Shown here: positions 25,849-33,257 of the stretch, in pieces
How the letters are laid out: the number at the start of each line of letters is the position of its first letter
Numbering within the stretch: position 1 is the first letter of the stretch
From: DASSTY01 sp035760645
GTDB lineage: Bacteria; Gemmatimonadota; Gemmatimonadetes; Gemmatimonadales; GWC2-71-9
NCBI GenBank assembly: GCA_035760645.1
Contig: DASTSO010000119.1
Location: 47,033-111,032 of the forward strand
Direction: 5' to 3'
Length of the DNA stretch: 64,000 bases
Notes under the pieces: generated by a model
The model's database searches: none
Told to the model about the DNA's origin: nothing
What the model saw: the letters and a program-made list of their open reading frames with translations, nothing else
Translations under genes and position numbers: made by a program

Positions 25849-26388
25849 GTGCCCGACGACCCCGTGCTCGAGACCGCCCGCCTCCTCCTCCGTCCCACTC
25901 GGCTGGAGGACTTCGACCGCTGGGCCGACATGATGGCCGACGAGCGCGCCGCCCGCTTCCTCGGCGGCGTGCAGCAGAAGGCGGCCGCGTGGCGCGCCTT
26001 CCTCACGATGGCCGGCGCGTGGTCGCTCACCGGGGTGGCGATGTTCTCGGTGATCGAGAAGGGGAGCGGCCGGTGGGTGGGCCGCATCGGGCCGTGGCAG
26101 CCGTACGGCTGGCCGGGCACCGAAGTCGGCTGGGGCCTGCATCCCGACGCCTGGGGCCGCGGCTACGCCGTCGAGGCCGCGACCGCGACGATCGACTACG
26201 CCTTCGCGACCTTCGGCTGGACGGAGGTCATCCACACCATCGACCCGGCGAACGTCCCGTCGCAGCGCGTCGCCGAGCGGCTCGGCTCGACGGTGCGCGG
26301 ACAGACCCGGCTGCCCGCGCCGTACGAGCACGTCACGGTGGACGTCTGGGGCCAGTCGCGCGCCGAATGGGAGGCGCGGCGCGGCTAG
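25849..26388 (+). CDS. GNAT acetyltransferase, RimJ/RimL type
   Basis: Protein of 179 residues with GTG start after a GAGG site. LETARLLLRPTRLEDFDRWADMM is the RimJ/L-type opening; acetyl-CoA-binding segment EVGWGLHPDAWGRGYAVEAATATIDYAF (split in GWGLHPDAWGRGYA) and NVPSQRVAERLGS are the conserved A and B motifs. Members acetylate protein N-termini or small molecules. It follows the phosphoesterase gene by 62 bp; relation unknown. Confidence 0.85.
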   Translation: MPDDPVLETARLLLRPTRLEDFDRWADMMADERAARFLGGVQQKAAAWRAFLTMAGAWSLTGVAMFSVIEKGSGRWVGRIGPWQPYGWPGTEVGWGLHPDAWGRGYAVEAATATIDYAFATFGWTEVIHTIDPANVPSQRVAERLGSTVRGQTRLPAPYEHVTVDVWGQSRAEWEARRG

Positions 26389-26438
26389 ACCGCGCCGGGC
26401 CTCATCCGCCGCACCTCACCCGCCGCACCGCACCCGCC

Positions 26439-27344
26439 TCACCCGTCGCACGCCGGAGCGCCGACGCCGATCGCCGCGAGCAGCGCCGCGGCGGCGCGCT
26501 CGGCCGCCTCCGGCGCCTGCGTGAAGAAGAGCGTCGGCTCGATCACCTCGAGCTCCATCAGCCGGAACGCCCCGTCCACCACGCAGCCGTCCACCCGCGC
26601 GTAGGCGAGCGCGGCCGCACCGCACCCGGTCGCCTCGCCCGCGGCGGCGAGCACCCGCTCGGCCGCCTCGCGCAGCGCCGCGGGCGGGGTCTCGAGGGTG
26701 GTGACGCCGCCGTGCTGCGGCTGGACGCGGAAGTCGCCCGCGCGCGGCCGCTTGCGCACGGCGTGCGAGAAGGCGCCGCCGAAGAAGAGCAGCGACCACT
26801 CGCCCTCCCGCTCGATCTCCGGCAGGTACGGCTGCACGAGCACCGTGCCGGCGGCGAGCGCGCGGAAGCGCGCGTCGTCGGCCGCGGCGCTCGCGCGCGC
26901 GGTGCGCCACGTCTCGTGCGCCGCGGCGGAGACGGCGGGCTTCACGACCACCGCGTCCCAGCCGGTCTCGGCGAGGAGCGCGGCGAGGTCGGCCGGCTCG
27001 CCCGGCTCGACCCAGCGCGTCGGCACCACCGCGACGCCGCGCCCGGCGAGGTCGCGGAGATAGCGCTTGTCGAGGTTCCAGCGGACGACGGGCGGCGGGT
27101 TGAGCACCGGCGTTCCCGCCGCCTCGCGGGCGTCGAGCCAGGCGCGGAAGCCGGCGGGGTCGAGGTAGTAGTCCCAGGTCGAGCGCAGGACGACGGCGTC
27201 GAACGCGTCCCAGGTCACCGCGGGATCGTTCCAGGCGGCGGCGGTCACGCCGCCGCCGCGGCGCGCGAGCGCCGCGGCGAGGCGCTCGTCGTCGGGCTGC
27301 AGCGCGGGCACGGCGGCGTAGGTGGCGAAGGCGAGATGGGGCAT
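26439..27344 (-). CDS. ATP-grasp domain protein
   Basis: Protein of 301 residues. N-terminal Rossmann-like part (DAVVLRSTWDYYLDP), then NLDKRYLRDLAGRGVAVVPT, VVVKPAVSAAAHET (nucleotide-binding lysine), VQPYLPEIEREGEWSLLFFGG and C-terminal Mg-binding LMELEVIEPTLFF. This is the ATP-grasp fold of the RimK/cycloserine-synthetase-like group, forming amide or peptide bonds through acyl phosphates. Substrate unknown. Monocistronic; a repeat element follows upstream on the far side of its start. Confidence 0.8.
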   Translation of the reverse strand: MPHLAFATYAAVPALQPDDERLAAALARRGGGVTAAAWNDPAVTWDAFDAVVLRSTWDYYLDPAGFRAWLDAREAAGTPVLNPPPVVRWNLDKRYLRDLAGRGVAVVPTRWVEPGEPADLAALLAETGWDAVVVKPAVSAAAHETWRTARASAAADDARFRALAAGTVLVQPYLPEIEREGEWSLLFFGGAFSHAVRKRPRAGDFRVQPQHGGVTTLETPPAALREAAERVLAAAGEATGCGAAALAYARVDGCVVDGAFRLMELEVIEPTLFFTQAPEAAERAAAALLAAIGVGAPACDG

Positions 27345-27511
27345 GGGCTACAAAGGCGCGAGTGAAGGCAAGCGGTCGACCGTCGGACGAGACGGCGGCT
27401 GCCGCCCACGCACCGAATCGGACGGAATCATAGCGAGGCGTACCGTCTTCGACGACCGCGAGCGCGGCGCGCTCCACCGTCCGCTCGCGAGTCGGCGCTT
27501 CGCGTCAGGTC

Positions 27512-27665
27512 GGCCCCTGAAGGGGCCGCTCGGCCTGCGAGCCCTGAAGGGCTCTCCGAGGCAGCCGTCCTCCGTGCCCACTCCGAGCGTCGTCCGCCCG
27601 GCGCGGTGCTCACGCCCGCAAAGGGCCCTTCAGGGGCCTCAGGCCGAGTGGCCCCTTCAGGGGCC
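27512..27665. repeat. Palindromic intergenic repeat, copy B
   Basis: Same architecture as copy A: GGCCCCTGAAGGGGCC at 27512-27527, CTCGGCCTGC, GAGCCCTGAAGGGCTC, a centre with CTCCGTGCCC, then AGGGCCCTTCAGGGGCCTCA and GGCCCCTTCAGGGGCC at 27650-27665. The two arms are inverted copies of each other. It sits between the start of the ATP-grasp gene and the 3' end of the next minus-strand gene, where it could act as a terminator. Confidence 0.85.
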
Positions 27666-27684
27666 GACTCGCCGAGTGGCGCCT

Positions 27685-28146
27685 TCAGCCGCCGACCCGC
27701 GCGACCGGCGCCGGCTTCCCGATCGTCCGCCACGCGATCCACCCCGCCGTCACCAGGTCCCAGCTCAGGCACGGCACCGTCCACCACGTCGGCGCGAAGG
27801 CGCCGCCGGGGCCGGCGTAGTGGAGTGCGACGTCCCAGACGGGGTGCAGCGCCCAGGCGGCGGCGAGCCACCACATCGAGCCGCGCAGGCTCCGGAGCGC
27901 CAGCCCGCCGTAGACCCCGACGCCCAGGAGCTCGAGCAGGAGCCACCGCGGCGATGCGCCCGCGAGTGCGGCGAAGGCGACGTAGACGAGCGCGGCCACG
28001 ACGAGCACCCCGGCGAGGATCCGCCGCGTGTGGCGCGGGACGGCGTAGGCGAGGGCGACGAAGAGGCCGCCGAGGATGACGCCGGCGCGCAGCAGCGCGC
28101 CGAACTCCCGGGTCGTCAGCGGTGGGGCAAACTGGGCCGTGAGCAT
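27685..28146 (-). CDS. Integral membrane protein, DUF6010-like
   Basis: Protein of 153 residues with about five membrane helices; WWLAAAWALHPVWDVALHY and PCLSWDLVTAGWIAWR carry conserved polar residues (H-P-x-W-D, WDL) that resemble DUF6010. No function known. It starts 3 bp after the di-haem peroxidase stop, with AGGAG upstream, so it is the last gene of a three-gene operon whose promoter region carries the CTTGAACGAA boxes. Confidence 0.6.
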   Translation of the reverse strand: MLTAQFAPPLTTREFGALLRAGVILGGLFVALAYAVPRHTRRILAGVLVVAALVYVAFAALAGASPRWLLLELLGVGVYGGLALRSLRGSMWWLAAAWALHPVWDVALHYAGPGGAFAPTWWTVPCLSWDLVTAGWIAWRTIGKPAPVARVGG

Positions 28147-28149
28147 CGG

Positions 28150-29457
28150 TCACTCCTGGGTCGTGGGGGCCGCCAGCAGCGCCGCCGGCGCGGCGATCGG
28201 GCCGTCGAGGGTACGGAGGAACGCGACGAGCTGGGCGCGCTCGACGGCCGTGAGCTCGAGCGGCCGGAGCTCGCTGTGGCCCGCCGGCGCCGCGGGGGCG
28301 CGGTCGTAGTGGCGCACGACGTCGTCGAGCGTCGCGAGCTGGCCCGCGTGCATGTAGGGCGCACGGTCGGCGACGTGGCGGAGCGACGGCGTCTTGTAGG
28401 CGCGCACCAGCTCGGCGCCGCTGTCGGCGGCGAAGCGGAGCTCGCCGCACTGCTCGGGGCGCGCGTCGCTGTAGGGCCCGAGGCAGTTGAACTCGTCGGC
28501 GAGCGCCTGCCGCACGCCGCTCGCGCGGCCGTCGTCGGGCGGGAGCGCGGCGACGGCGGGCACGCCGGTGTTGTGGAAGCTCTGGTCGGTCAGGAGCGGC
28601 CCGTTGTGGCAGTTGGTGCAGTCGCCCTTGCCGATGAAGATCCGGAGCCCCGCGGCCTCGTCCGGCGTGAGCGCGCTCGCCGCGTCGGGCGCGCGGCCGT
28701 GCGTCACCGCGGCGACGTAGCGGTCGAAGCGGCCGGGCCCCGGCTCGAGCCGGCGCTCGTAGGCGGCGATCGCCTTGCCGATGTTGGCGAAGACGCGCGA
28801 GACGTCGGCGCGGCGCGGCGCGGGGAGCCGCTGCCAGGCGGTGCGCCGCACCGCATCCGCCACGGGGCCCGCGCGTCCGGGGAGCCCGGCGAGGTTCGGC
28901 AGCGGGCCGAAGAGCGCCTCGTACTCGGCCCCGTAGTGCGTGGCGACGAGGTGCGCGTACCGGGTGCGGTCGCCGCCGTGCTCGACCGGGCTCTCGAGGG
29001 GCCCGAGCGCCTGCGACCACTGGCTGTCCTTCCGCCCGTCCCAGAACATCCACGCACCGTGGGCCGTGCCGGCGATCGGCATCGTGCGCCGCGCGGTGGT
29101 GCCGACGCCGCGAGCGAGGGGGACGTCGTCCTGGAACTGTCGTGCCGGCAGGTGGCACGTGGCGCACGACACCCGGCCGTTGCTGCTGAAGCGCGTGTCG
29201 AAGAAGAGCCGGTGGCCGAGCGCGACGGCGCGCGGGTCGTCGGCGACGCGGTTCGACGGGTCGGGCGCGAGCGGCGCGAGCTCGGTGAGGGCGAGGGTGC
29301 GCAGCGTGGCGAGCTCGTCCGCCGTCCAGGCGACCGGCGCGCCCCGAGAGCCGCGGGCGCCGCGGGCGCCGCCGAGCGCGGCGAGGGCCGTCGCGGCGAC
29401 GGTCGCGAGGAGCGCCGCGACGGCGGCGAGCACGCGGAAGCGGGACGAGCGCGGCAT
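28150..29457 (-). CDS. Di-haem cytochrome c peroxidase (MauG/CcpA family)
   Basis: Protein of 435 residues with a signal peptide. Two c-type haem sites: CATCH (98-102) in the N-terminal domain and CTNCH (about 285) in the second. LGHRLFFDTRFSSNGRVSCATCH and the later KTPSLRHVADRAPYMHAGQ are classical for this family. Members reduce hydrogen peroxide with electrons from small cytochromes or, as MauG, oxidise protein side chains. Periplasmic. Middle gene of an operon behind a YtkA-like gene (12 bp apart); a role in a redox or metal response set by the neighbouring AraC regulator is inferred. Confidence 0.9.
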   Translation of the reverse strand: MPRSSRFRVLAAVAALLATVAATALAALGGARGARGSRGAPVAWTADELATLRTLALTELAPLAPDPSNRVADDPRAVALGHRLFFDTRFSSNGRVSCATCHLPARQFQDDVPLARGVGTTARRTMPIAGTAHGAWMFWDGRKDSQWSQALGPLESPVEHGGDRTRYAHLVATHYGAEYEALFGPLPNLAGLPGRAGPVADAVRRTAWQRLPAPRRADVSRVFANIGKAIAAYERRLEPGPGRFDRYVAAVTHGRAPDAASALTPDEAAGLRIFIGKGDCTNCHNGPLLTDQSFHNTGVPAVAALPPDDGRASGVRQALADEFNCLGPYSDARPEQCGELRFAADSGAELVRAYKTPSLRHVADRAPYMHAGQLATLDDVVRHYDRAPAAPAGHSELRPLELTAVERAQLVAFLRTLDGPIAAPAALLAAPTTQE

Positions 29458-29469
29458 GGTTCCGGCGCC

Positions 29470-29922
29470 TCAGAAGACGAGGTTGAAGGCGAGGCTGTCG
29501 CGACCGGCCGCCGGCGCCGCGATGGCGAGCTTCACGTTCCACCAGCCGCCGCGCTCGAAGTCGAGCCCCTCGACCCGGTAGCGCCCGCCCCCCAGCTCGG
29601 CCGCGACGCGCGGCTGCGCGGCGGCGACCCGCTCCTCCTCGGGCATCCAGCTCTCGAGCGCGAGCGCCGCGCCCTCCACCGGCCGGCCCTGGGCGTCGCG
29701 CAGCTCGAGCGTCCACGCCTGGGGCTCGCCGAGCGCGATCGGCGCCGCGCTGGGCAGCAGCGAGGCGCGGTAACGCTCCTGGTGAGACGGGATGTCGGTG
29801 AGGCGCGTGAGCGTGGCCGTCGAGCGCGCCTTCCCTTCGGCCGTCCACAGCGCGGCGGCGGCGAGGGTGATGCCCGCGACCAGGGTGACGTCCCGCATCC
29901 ACTGCACGATCGAGCGACGCAT
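29470..29922 (-). CDS. YtkA/FixH-like secreted protein, paralogue 1
   Basis: Protein of 150 residues. ATG 29922 chosen because GGAGG is 6 bases upstream; it gives one N-terminal helix (DVTLVAGITLAAAALW) acting as signal or anchor. The Ig-like YtkA domain spans about 50-150 (PIALGEPQAWTLELRDAQGRPVEGAALALESWMPEE, GGGRYRVEGLDFERGGWWNVKLAI). The metal-type His cluster of paralogue 2 is absent here. First gene of the operon with the di-haem peroxidase. Two boxes CTTGAACG lie 68-110 bp upstream. Confidence 0.75.
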   Translation of the reverse strand: MRRSIVQWMRDVTLVAGITLAAAALWTAEGKARSTATLTRLTDIPSHQERYRASLLPSAAPIALGEPQAWTLELRDAQGRPVEGAALALESWMPEEERVAAAQPRVAAELGGGRYRVEGLDFERGGWWNVKLAIAAPAAGRDSLAFNLVF

Positions 29923-29990
29923 GTGATCCTCCGGTGTGCCGTTGACGTTGCCGTTGCGTGGAGGACAATGTCGTCGCGCAAGGGACGCCC

Positions 29991-30072
29991 GGCTTGAACG
30001 AACCGGCTGATCTTCTTGAACGTTCGGGCTGACTTTTCCGGGGCGCGCGGGCGAAGCCCCTTCGTTCAAGCC
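29991..30072. promoter_or_regulatory. Three CTTGAACG boxes between divergent YtkA operons
   Basis: Box a GGCTTGAACGAACCGGCTGA (29991-30010) and box b TTCTTGAACGTTCGGGCTGA (30013-30032) are direct repeats 22 bp apart, i.e. two helical turns, facing the minus-strand operon. Box c (30053-30072) is the same motif inverted (minus strand GGCTTGAACGAAGGGGCTTC), facing the plus-strand gene at 30147. A fourth box is at 32260. Likely operators for the adjacent AraC regulator. Confidence 0.65.
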
Positions 30073-30146
30073 CGCCGGGGAGGCAGGCGATAGGATGACG
30101 TCGCGCTCGATGCGCCAGGACGTCACACTCTCGCCCGGAGGTCACG

Positions 30147-30620
30147 ATGTCGAAGGTCACGCTGCTCGCTCGCCGCCCGTTCCGTCTTCCCGCGCGCCGC
30201 CTCGGCGTCGCCGGCGCGGCGCTCGGCGCCGCGGTGCTTCTCGCCACCCACCTGCACGCGATGATGCAGGCGCCCGCCGATCTCGACTACGCGCGCACCC
30301 GGCTCAGCGCGAGCGGCGCCTACCGCGCGACGATCGCGCCCGAGGCCGATCCGATTCCGGTCGGCCGCCTGCACGCGTGGACGGTGCATCTGGAGACCAG
30401 CGCCGGCCAGCCGGTGGACGGCGCGACGCTGCGGGTGTCGGGCGGGATGCCGCAGCACGGGCATGGGCTGCCCACGAAGCCCCGGGTGACCGCCGCGCTG
30501 GGAGGCGGGGACTACAAGGTGGAGGGGATGAAGTTCAACATGCGGGGGTGGTGGACGGTGACGCTCGCGCTCGCCGCGCCTGCCGGCGCCGACAGCGTCA
30601 CCTTCAACCTCAAGCTCTGA
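30147..30620 (+). CDS. YtkA/FixH-like secreted protein, paralogue 2
   Basis: Protein of 157 residues; GGAGGT site 6 bases upstream. N-terminal helix (LGVAGAALGAAVLLATHLH) as signal/anchor, then YtkA-like Ig domain: PIPVGRLHAWTVHLETSAGQ, GGMPQHGHGLPTKPRV, GDYKVEGMKFNMRGWWTVTL. The MPQHGHG segment has the Met/His composition associated with copper binding in this family. Divergent from paralogue 1 with box c between them. Ends near a hairpin in the tail of the converging monooxygenase gene. Confidence 0.75.
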   Translation: MSKVTLLARRPFRLPARRLGVAGAALGAAVLLATHLHAMMQAPADLDYARTRLSASGAYRATIAPEADPIPVGRLHAWTVHLETSAGQPVDGATLRVSGGMPQHGHGLPTKPRVTAALGGGDYKVEGMKFNMRGWWTVTLALAAPAGADSVTFNLKL

Positions 30621-30657
30621 CGGTGCGTCGGCGCTACGCTCCGCGTGACGCGCCCGC

Positions 30658-31815
30658 TCAGGCGGCGGCGACGCCCCCACGAGATGCCTCGTGGAGGCGT
30701 CGCCGCATCGGGCGCCGGGCGAGGTGTTCGACGATCGCGCGCGCGTCGTTGCCGACGCCGCCGATGAGCGAGGAGCGCGGGTTGGTCTGGAAGCGGAGGC
30801 CGAGGAAGTAGAGGCCGGGCACGACGGTGACGCCGCGCCGGTGCACGGGCCGGCCGGCGGTGTCGGTGACGGGGAACGGCTCGAGCCACGGGTAGGCGTT
30901 CCCGTAGCCCGTGCACCAGACGATCGCCGCGACGTCGAGCGCCTCCACCTCGTTCCCGCCGGCGGCGCCGTCGAGCAGCGGCCGCCCGTCGCGCACGCCG
31001 GCGACGCGGCCGGTGCGGCGGATGCCGGCGCGCGCGATCTCGTCGCGCCTGATGCCGACGAGCGGGTCGCCGCCGGTCATCCGGCTCCGCATCCGGCGCC
31101 CGAGGCGGCTGTCCGCGTCGATGCGCCCGCCGATCGGCCAGAGCCAGTCGTAGATGTCGCGGCCGAGGAAGCGGCGGGGAATCGCGCCGGTGTCGCGGCC
31201 GGCGAGGAGGACGCGGGCGGTGCCGCGCCGCGCGGCGGCGAGCTCGAGCGCGATCTGCGCCCCCGAGTTCCCGGCGCCCACGACGAGCACGTCGCCGGCG
31301 GGGAGCTGCGCGGGATTGCGGTAGGCGCTCGAGTGGAGCTGCACGATCGCGGGATCGAGCGCCGCGGCGCACGCCGGGACGCGCGGCACCTGCGCCGCGC
31401 CGGTCGCCACGATCACGTTGGCGGCGCGGAACGTCTCCCCTGCGGTCTCGACGACGAAGCCGGCAGCATCGCCTGCGGCGTCGCCGGCCGCGCGCACCGC
31501 CGCCACCCGGGCCCCGGTGCGCACGGGCAGCGCGAAGTGCCGCGCGTAGCCCTCGAGGTAGTCGGCCACCTCGTCCTTCGCCGGCAGGTGATAGGGCGCG
31601 GCGGGGAAGGGGAGGCCCGGCAGCCCGCTGTAGCGCGCCGGGGTGAAGAGCCGGAGCGAGTCCCAGCGCGCGCGCCACCCGTCGCCGACCCGGGCGGCGG
31701 CTTCGAGGACGACGAAGCGCAGGTCGCGGCGCGCGAGCTCGTGGCCCGCCGCGAGGCCCGCCTGGGCGCCGCCGATCACGACGGCGTCGAGCATCTCCGA
31801 CGGTGCAGGACTCAT
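30658..31815 (-). CDS. Flavin-dependent monooxygenase (CzcO/FMO-like)
   Basis: Protein of 385 residues. FAD-binding VVIGGAQAGLAAGHEL (about 12-27, GxGxxG as GGAQAG), FAD/substrate segment RWDSLRLFTPARYSGLPG, NADPH-binding VLVVGAGNSGAQIALELA (about 172-190) and IVWCTGYGNAYPWL near 295. This is the two-dinucleotide-domain monooxygenase plan. Substrate unknown. It begins 7 bp after the YtkA paralogue 3 stop, so the two form an operon behind the 32260 box. Bases 30667-30704 form a near-perfect hairpin inside its last codons, probably a terminator for the converging gene at 30147. Confidence 0.85.
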   Translation of the reverse strand: MSPAPSEMLDAVVIGGAQAGLAAGHELARRDLRFVVLEAAARVGDGWRARWDSLRLFTPARYSGLPGLPFPAAPYHLPAKDEVADYLEGYARHFALPVRTGARVAAVRAAGDAAGDAAGFVVETAGETFRAANVIVATGAAQVPRVPACAAALDPAIVQLHSSAYRNPAQLPAGDVLVVGAGNSGAQIALELAAARRGTARVLLAGRDTGAIPRRFLGRDIYDWLWPIGGRIDADSRLGRRMRSRMTGGDPLVGIRRDEIARAGIRRTGRVAGVRDGRPLLDGAAGGNEVEALDVAAIVWCTGYGNAYPWLEPFPVTDTAGRPVHRRGVTVVPGLYFLGLRFQTNPRSSLIGGVGNDARAIVEHLARRPMRRRLHEASRGGVAAA

Positions 31816-31822
31816 CGTCGTC

Positions 31823-32227
31823 TCACTCCAGCGCGAGGTTGAGGGTGACGGCGTCGGCGCCCGGCGCCGCCGCGATGCCGAGCCGCACGAGCCACCAGCC
31901 CGGCTCGGTGAAGACGAGCCCGGTGAGGCGATACCGCCCCGGCTCGGCCGCGGCCGCCACCCGCGGTGCGCCGGGGAAGCGGAGCCCGCGGCGCGGCATC
32001 CCGCCGTCCACGGCGACCGCCGCGCCCGCGAGCGGCCGCGCGTCGGGGCCCGTGAGGTCGAGCGTCCAGGCCGTCGGCACGCCGAGGGCGACGGGCCGCG
32101 CCGCGGGCGCGAGCACCGCGTGATAGAGCCCGCGCTCGCTGGTGCGCGCGGCCGAGAGGTCCAGGCAGTGCGGGACCGGGCAGCCGCATTCCGGGCCGCA
32201 GCGGCGGCAGCAGGTCGTGGGGTCCAT
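31823..32227 (-). CDS. YtkA-like protein with Cys-rich N-terminus, paralogue 3
   Basis: Protein of 134 residues. Instead of a signal peptide it opens with a Cys cluster (Cys 6, 7, 10, 14, 16, 21 plus His 20; CCRRCGPECGCPVPHC), a likely metal or zinc site. The YtkA-like Ig domain follows (VALGVPTAWTLDLTGPDARP, GGMPRRGLRFPGAPRV, GRYRLTGLVFTEPGWWLVRLGI). It may be cytoplasmic, unlike its two exported paralogues. First gene of the unit with the monooxygenase; one CTTGAACGAA box lies 32 bp upstream. Confidence 0.7.
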   Translation of the reverse strand: MDPTTCCRRCGPECGCPVPHCLDLSAARTSERGLYHAVLAPAARPVALGVPTAWTLDLTGPDARPLAGAAVAVDGGMPRRGLRFPGAPRVAAAAEPGRYRLTGLVFTEPGWWLVRLGIAAAPGADAVTLNLALE

Positions 32228-32259
32228 GGCCACCGAGTCTAGCGGCCGGCGGCGGGCGG

Positions 32260-32279
32260 GGCTTGAACGAAGGGGCTGT
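32260..32279 (-). promoter_or_regulatory. CTTGAACGAA box upstream of YtkA paralogue 3
   Basis: GGCTTGAACGAAGGGGCTGT on the plus strand at 32260-32279, 32 bp before the ATG at 32227. Orientation relative to the gene is the same as for the three boxes at 29991-30072. It lies directly after the AraC stop codon. Confidence 0.65.
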
Positions 32280-32289
32280 CGGGGCCGGC

Positions 32290-33105
32290 TCAGTCGCGCC
32301 GGGCGCGCAGCAGCGCGCTCGGCGCCGCGCCGATCATGCGGCGGAAGGTGCGCGTCATGTGCGCCGCGTCGGCGAAGCCGGCGGCGAGGGCGGCGTGCGT
32401 GAGATTCTCGCGGTCGGCCGCGCTGAGGTCGCGGATGGCGCGCTGGAGCCGCTGCCAGAGCACGTAGGTGCGGAACGGCTGCCCCACCTCCTCGACGAAG
32501 AGGTGCCGCAGCCGGCTCGGTGAGACATGGAGCTCGCGGGCTACGTCGGAGAGCGTCACCCGCCCGTCGAGCCGGGCGCGGATCAGCTCGATCGCGCCGA
32601 GGACGCGCGGGTCGGTCGTGGCGCGCAGGGCCGCGGTGCCGGCGAGCTCGCGCACGACCTCGCGCGCCACCGGCTCGAGCCGGGCGCAGTCGCTCGATTC
32701 CGTCCAGGCGCCGTAGAGCCGGTCGGCCGCCGCGCGCGACTCGGCCGCGCCGAGCGCGGTGATGGCACCCGGCGTGGTGCGGGCCGCGAGCGCGCGGCCC
32801 TCGGCGGTCTCCGGATCCACGAAGATGATCGCGAAGCGTCGCTCGGCGGCGTCGATCGCGTGCGGCAGGTCGGCGGGGATGAGACTGCCCGCGTAGTCCG
32901 TCCAGGCGGCGTCGCTGCCGCGTCGGAAGCCGAGCGGCCGGTCGTCGCCGAAGGCGAGCTGGATGGCGTGGTGCGCGTGCACGCTCCCCTGGCTCCCGGC
33001 GCTGCCGATCCAGAGGATCCCGCCGGCCCAGACGCAGACCTGCCCGCGGCCGCCCGCGAGGGGACGGTCGAGCCGGCGTGCCGACGATGGATGGGGGGCG
33101 ACCAT
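32290..33105 (-). CDS. AraC-family transcriptional regulator
   Basis: Protein of 271 residues, ATG 33105 chosen because a TATCTTTC box at 33121-33114 leaves almost no leader and there is no Shine-Dalgarno. N-terminal cupin-like sensing half (about 15-110, GSVHAHHAIQLAFGDDRP). C-terminal double helix-turn-helix (about 170-265): GRVTLSDVARELHVSPSRLRHLF and LTHAALAAGFADAAHMTRTFRRMIGAAPSAL. Such proteins bind tandem direct half-sites; the CTTGAACG boxes next door fit. Probably controls the three YtkA operons. Confidence 0.9.
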   Translation of the reverse strand: MVAPHPSSARRLDRPLAGGRGQVCVWAGGILWIGSAGSQGSVHAHHAIQLAFGDDRPLGFRRGSDAAWTDYAGSLIPADLPHAIDAAERRFAIIFVDPETAEGRALAARTTPGAITALGAAESRAAADRLYGAWTESSDCARLEPVAREVVRELAGTAALRATTDPRVLGAIELIRARLDGRVTLSDVARELHVSPSRLRHLFVEEVGQPFRTYVLWQRLQRAIRDLSAADRENLTHAALAAGFADAAHMTRTFRRMIGAAPSALLRARRD

Positions 33106-33113
33106 GATGCAGG

Positions 33114-33188
33114 GAAAGATACGCCGGGCCGGCGCGGTCGGAAGCAGGTCGTACGAGGTTGCCGACTGCGCGTGGCGGCCTAGATTGG
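33114..33188. promoter_or_regulatory. Divergent promoters of AraC and Cys-rich lipoprotein genes
   Basis: Minus strand: TATCTTTC at 33121-33114, 8 bp from the AraC ATG. Plus strand: TTGCCG (33159-33164), 16-bp spacer, TAGATTGG (33181-33188), 69 bp before GTG 33258. The TTG-N19-TAnnTTG arrangement also resembles the FCB-group -33/-7 promoter. Confidence 0.4.
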
Positions 33189-33257
33189 ACTGTTCCGAAT
33201 CGATACGAGCACAGCGACGGGCCGCGGGTCCATGACAACGGGACGGGGAGGAAGCGC

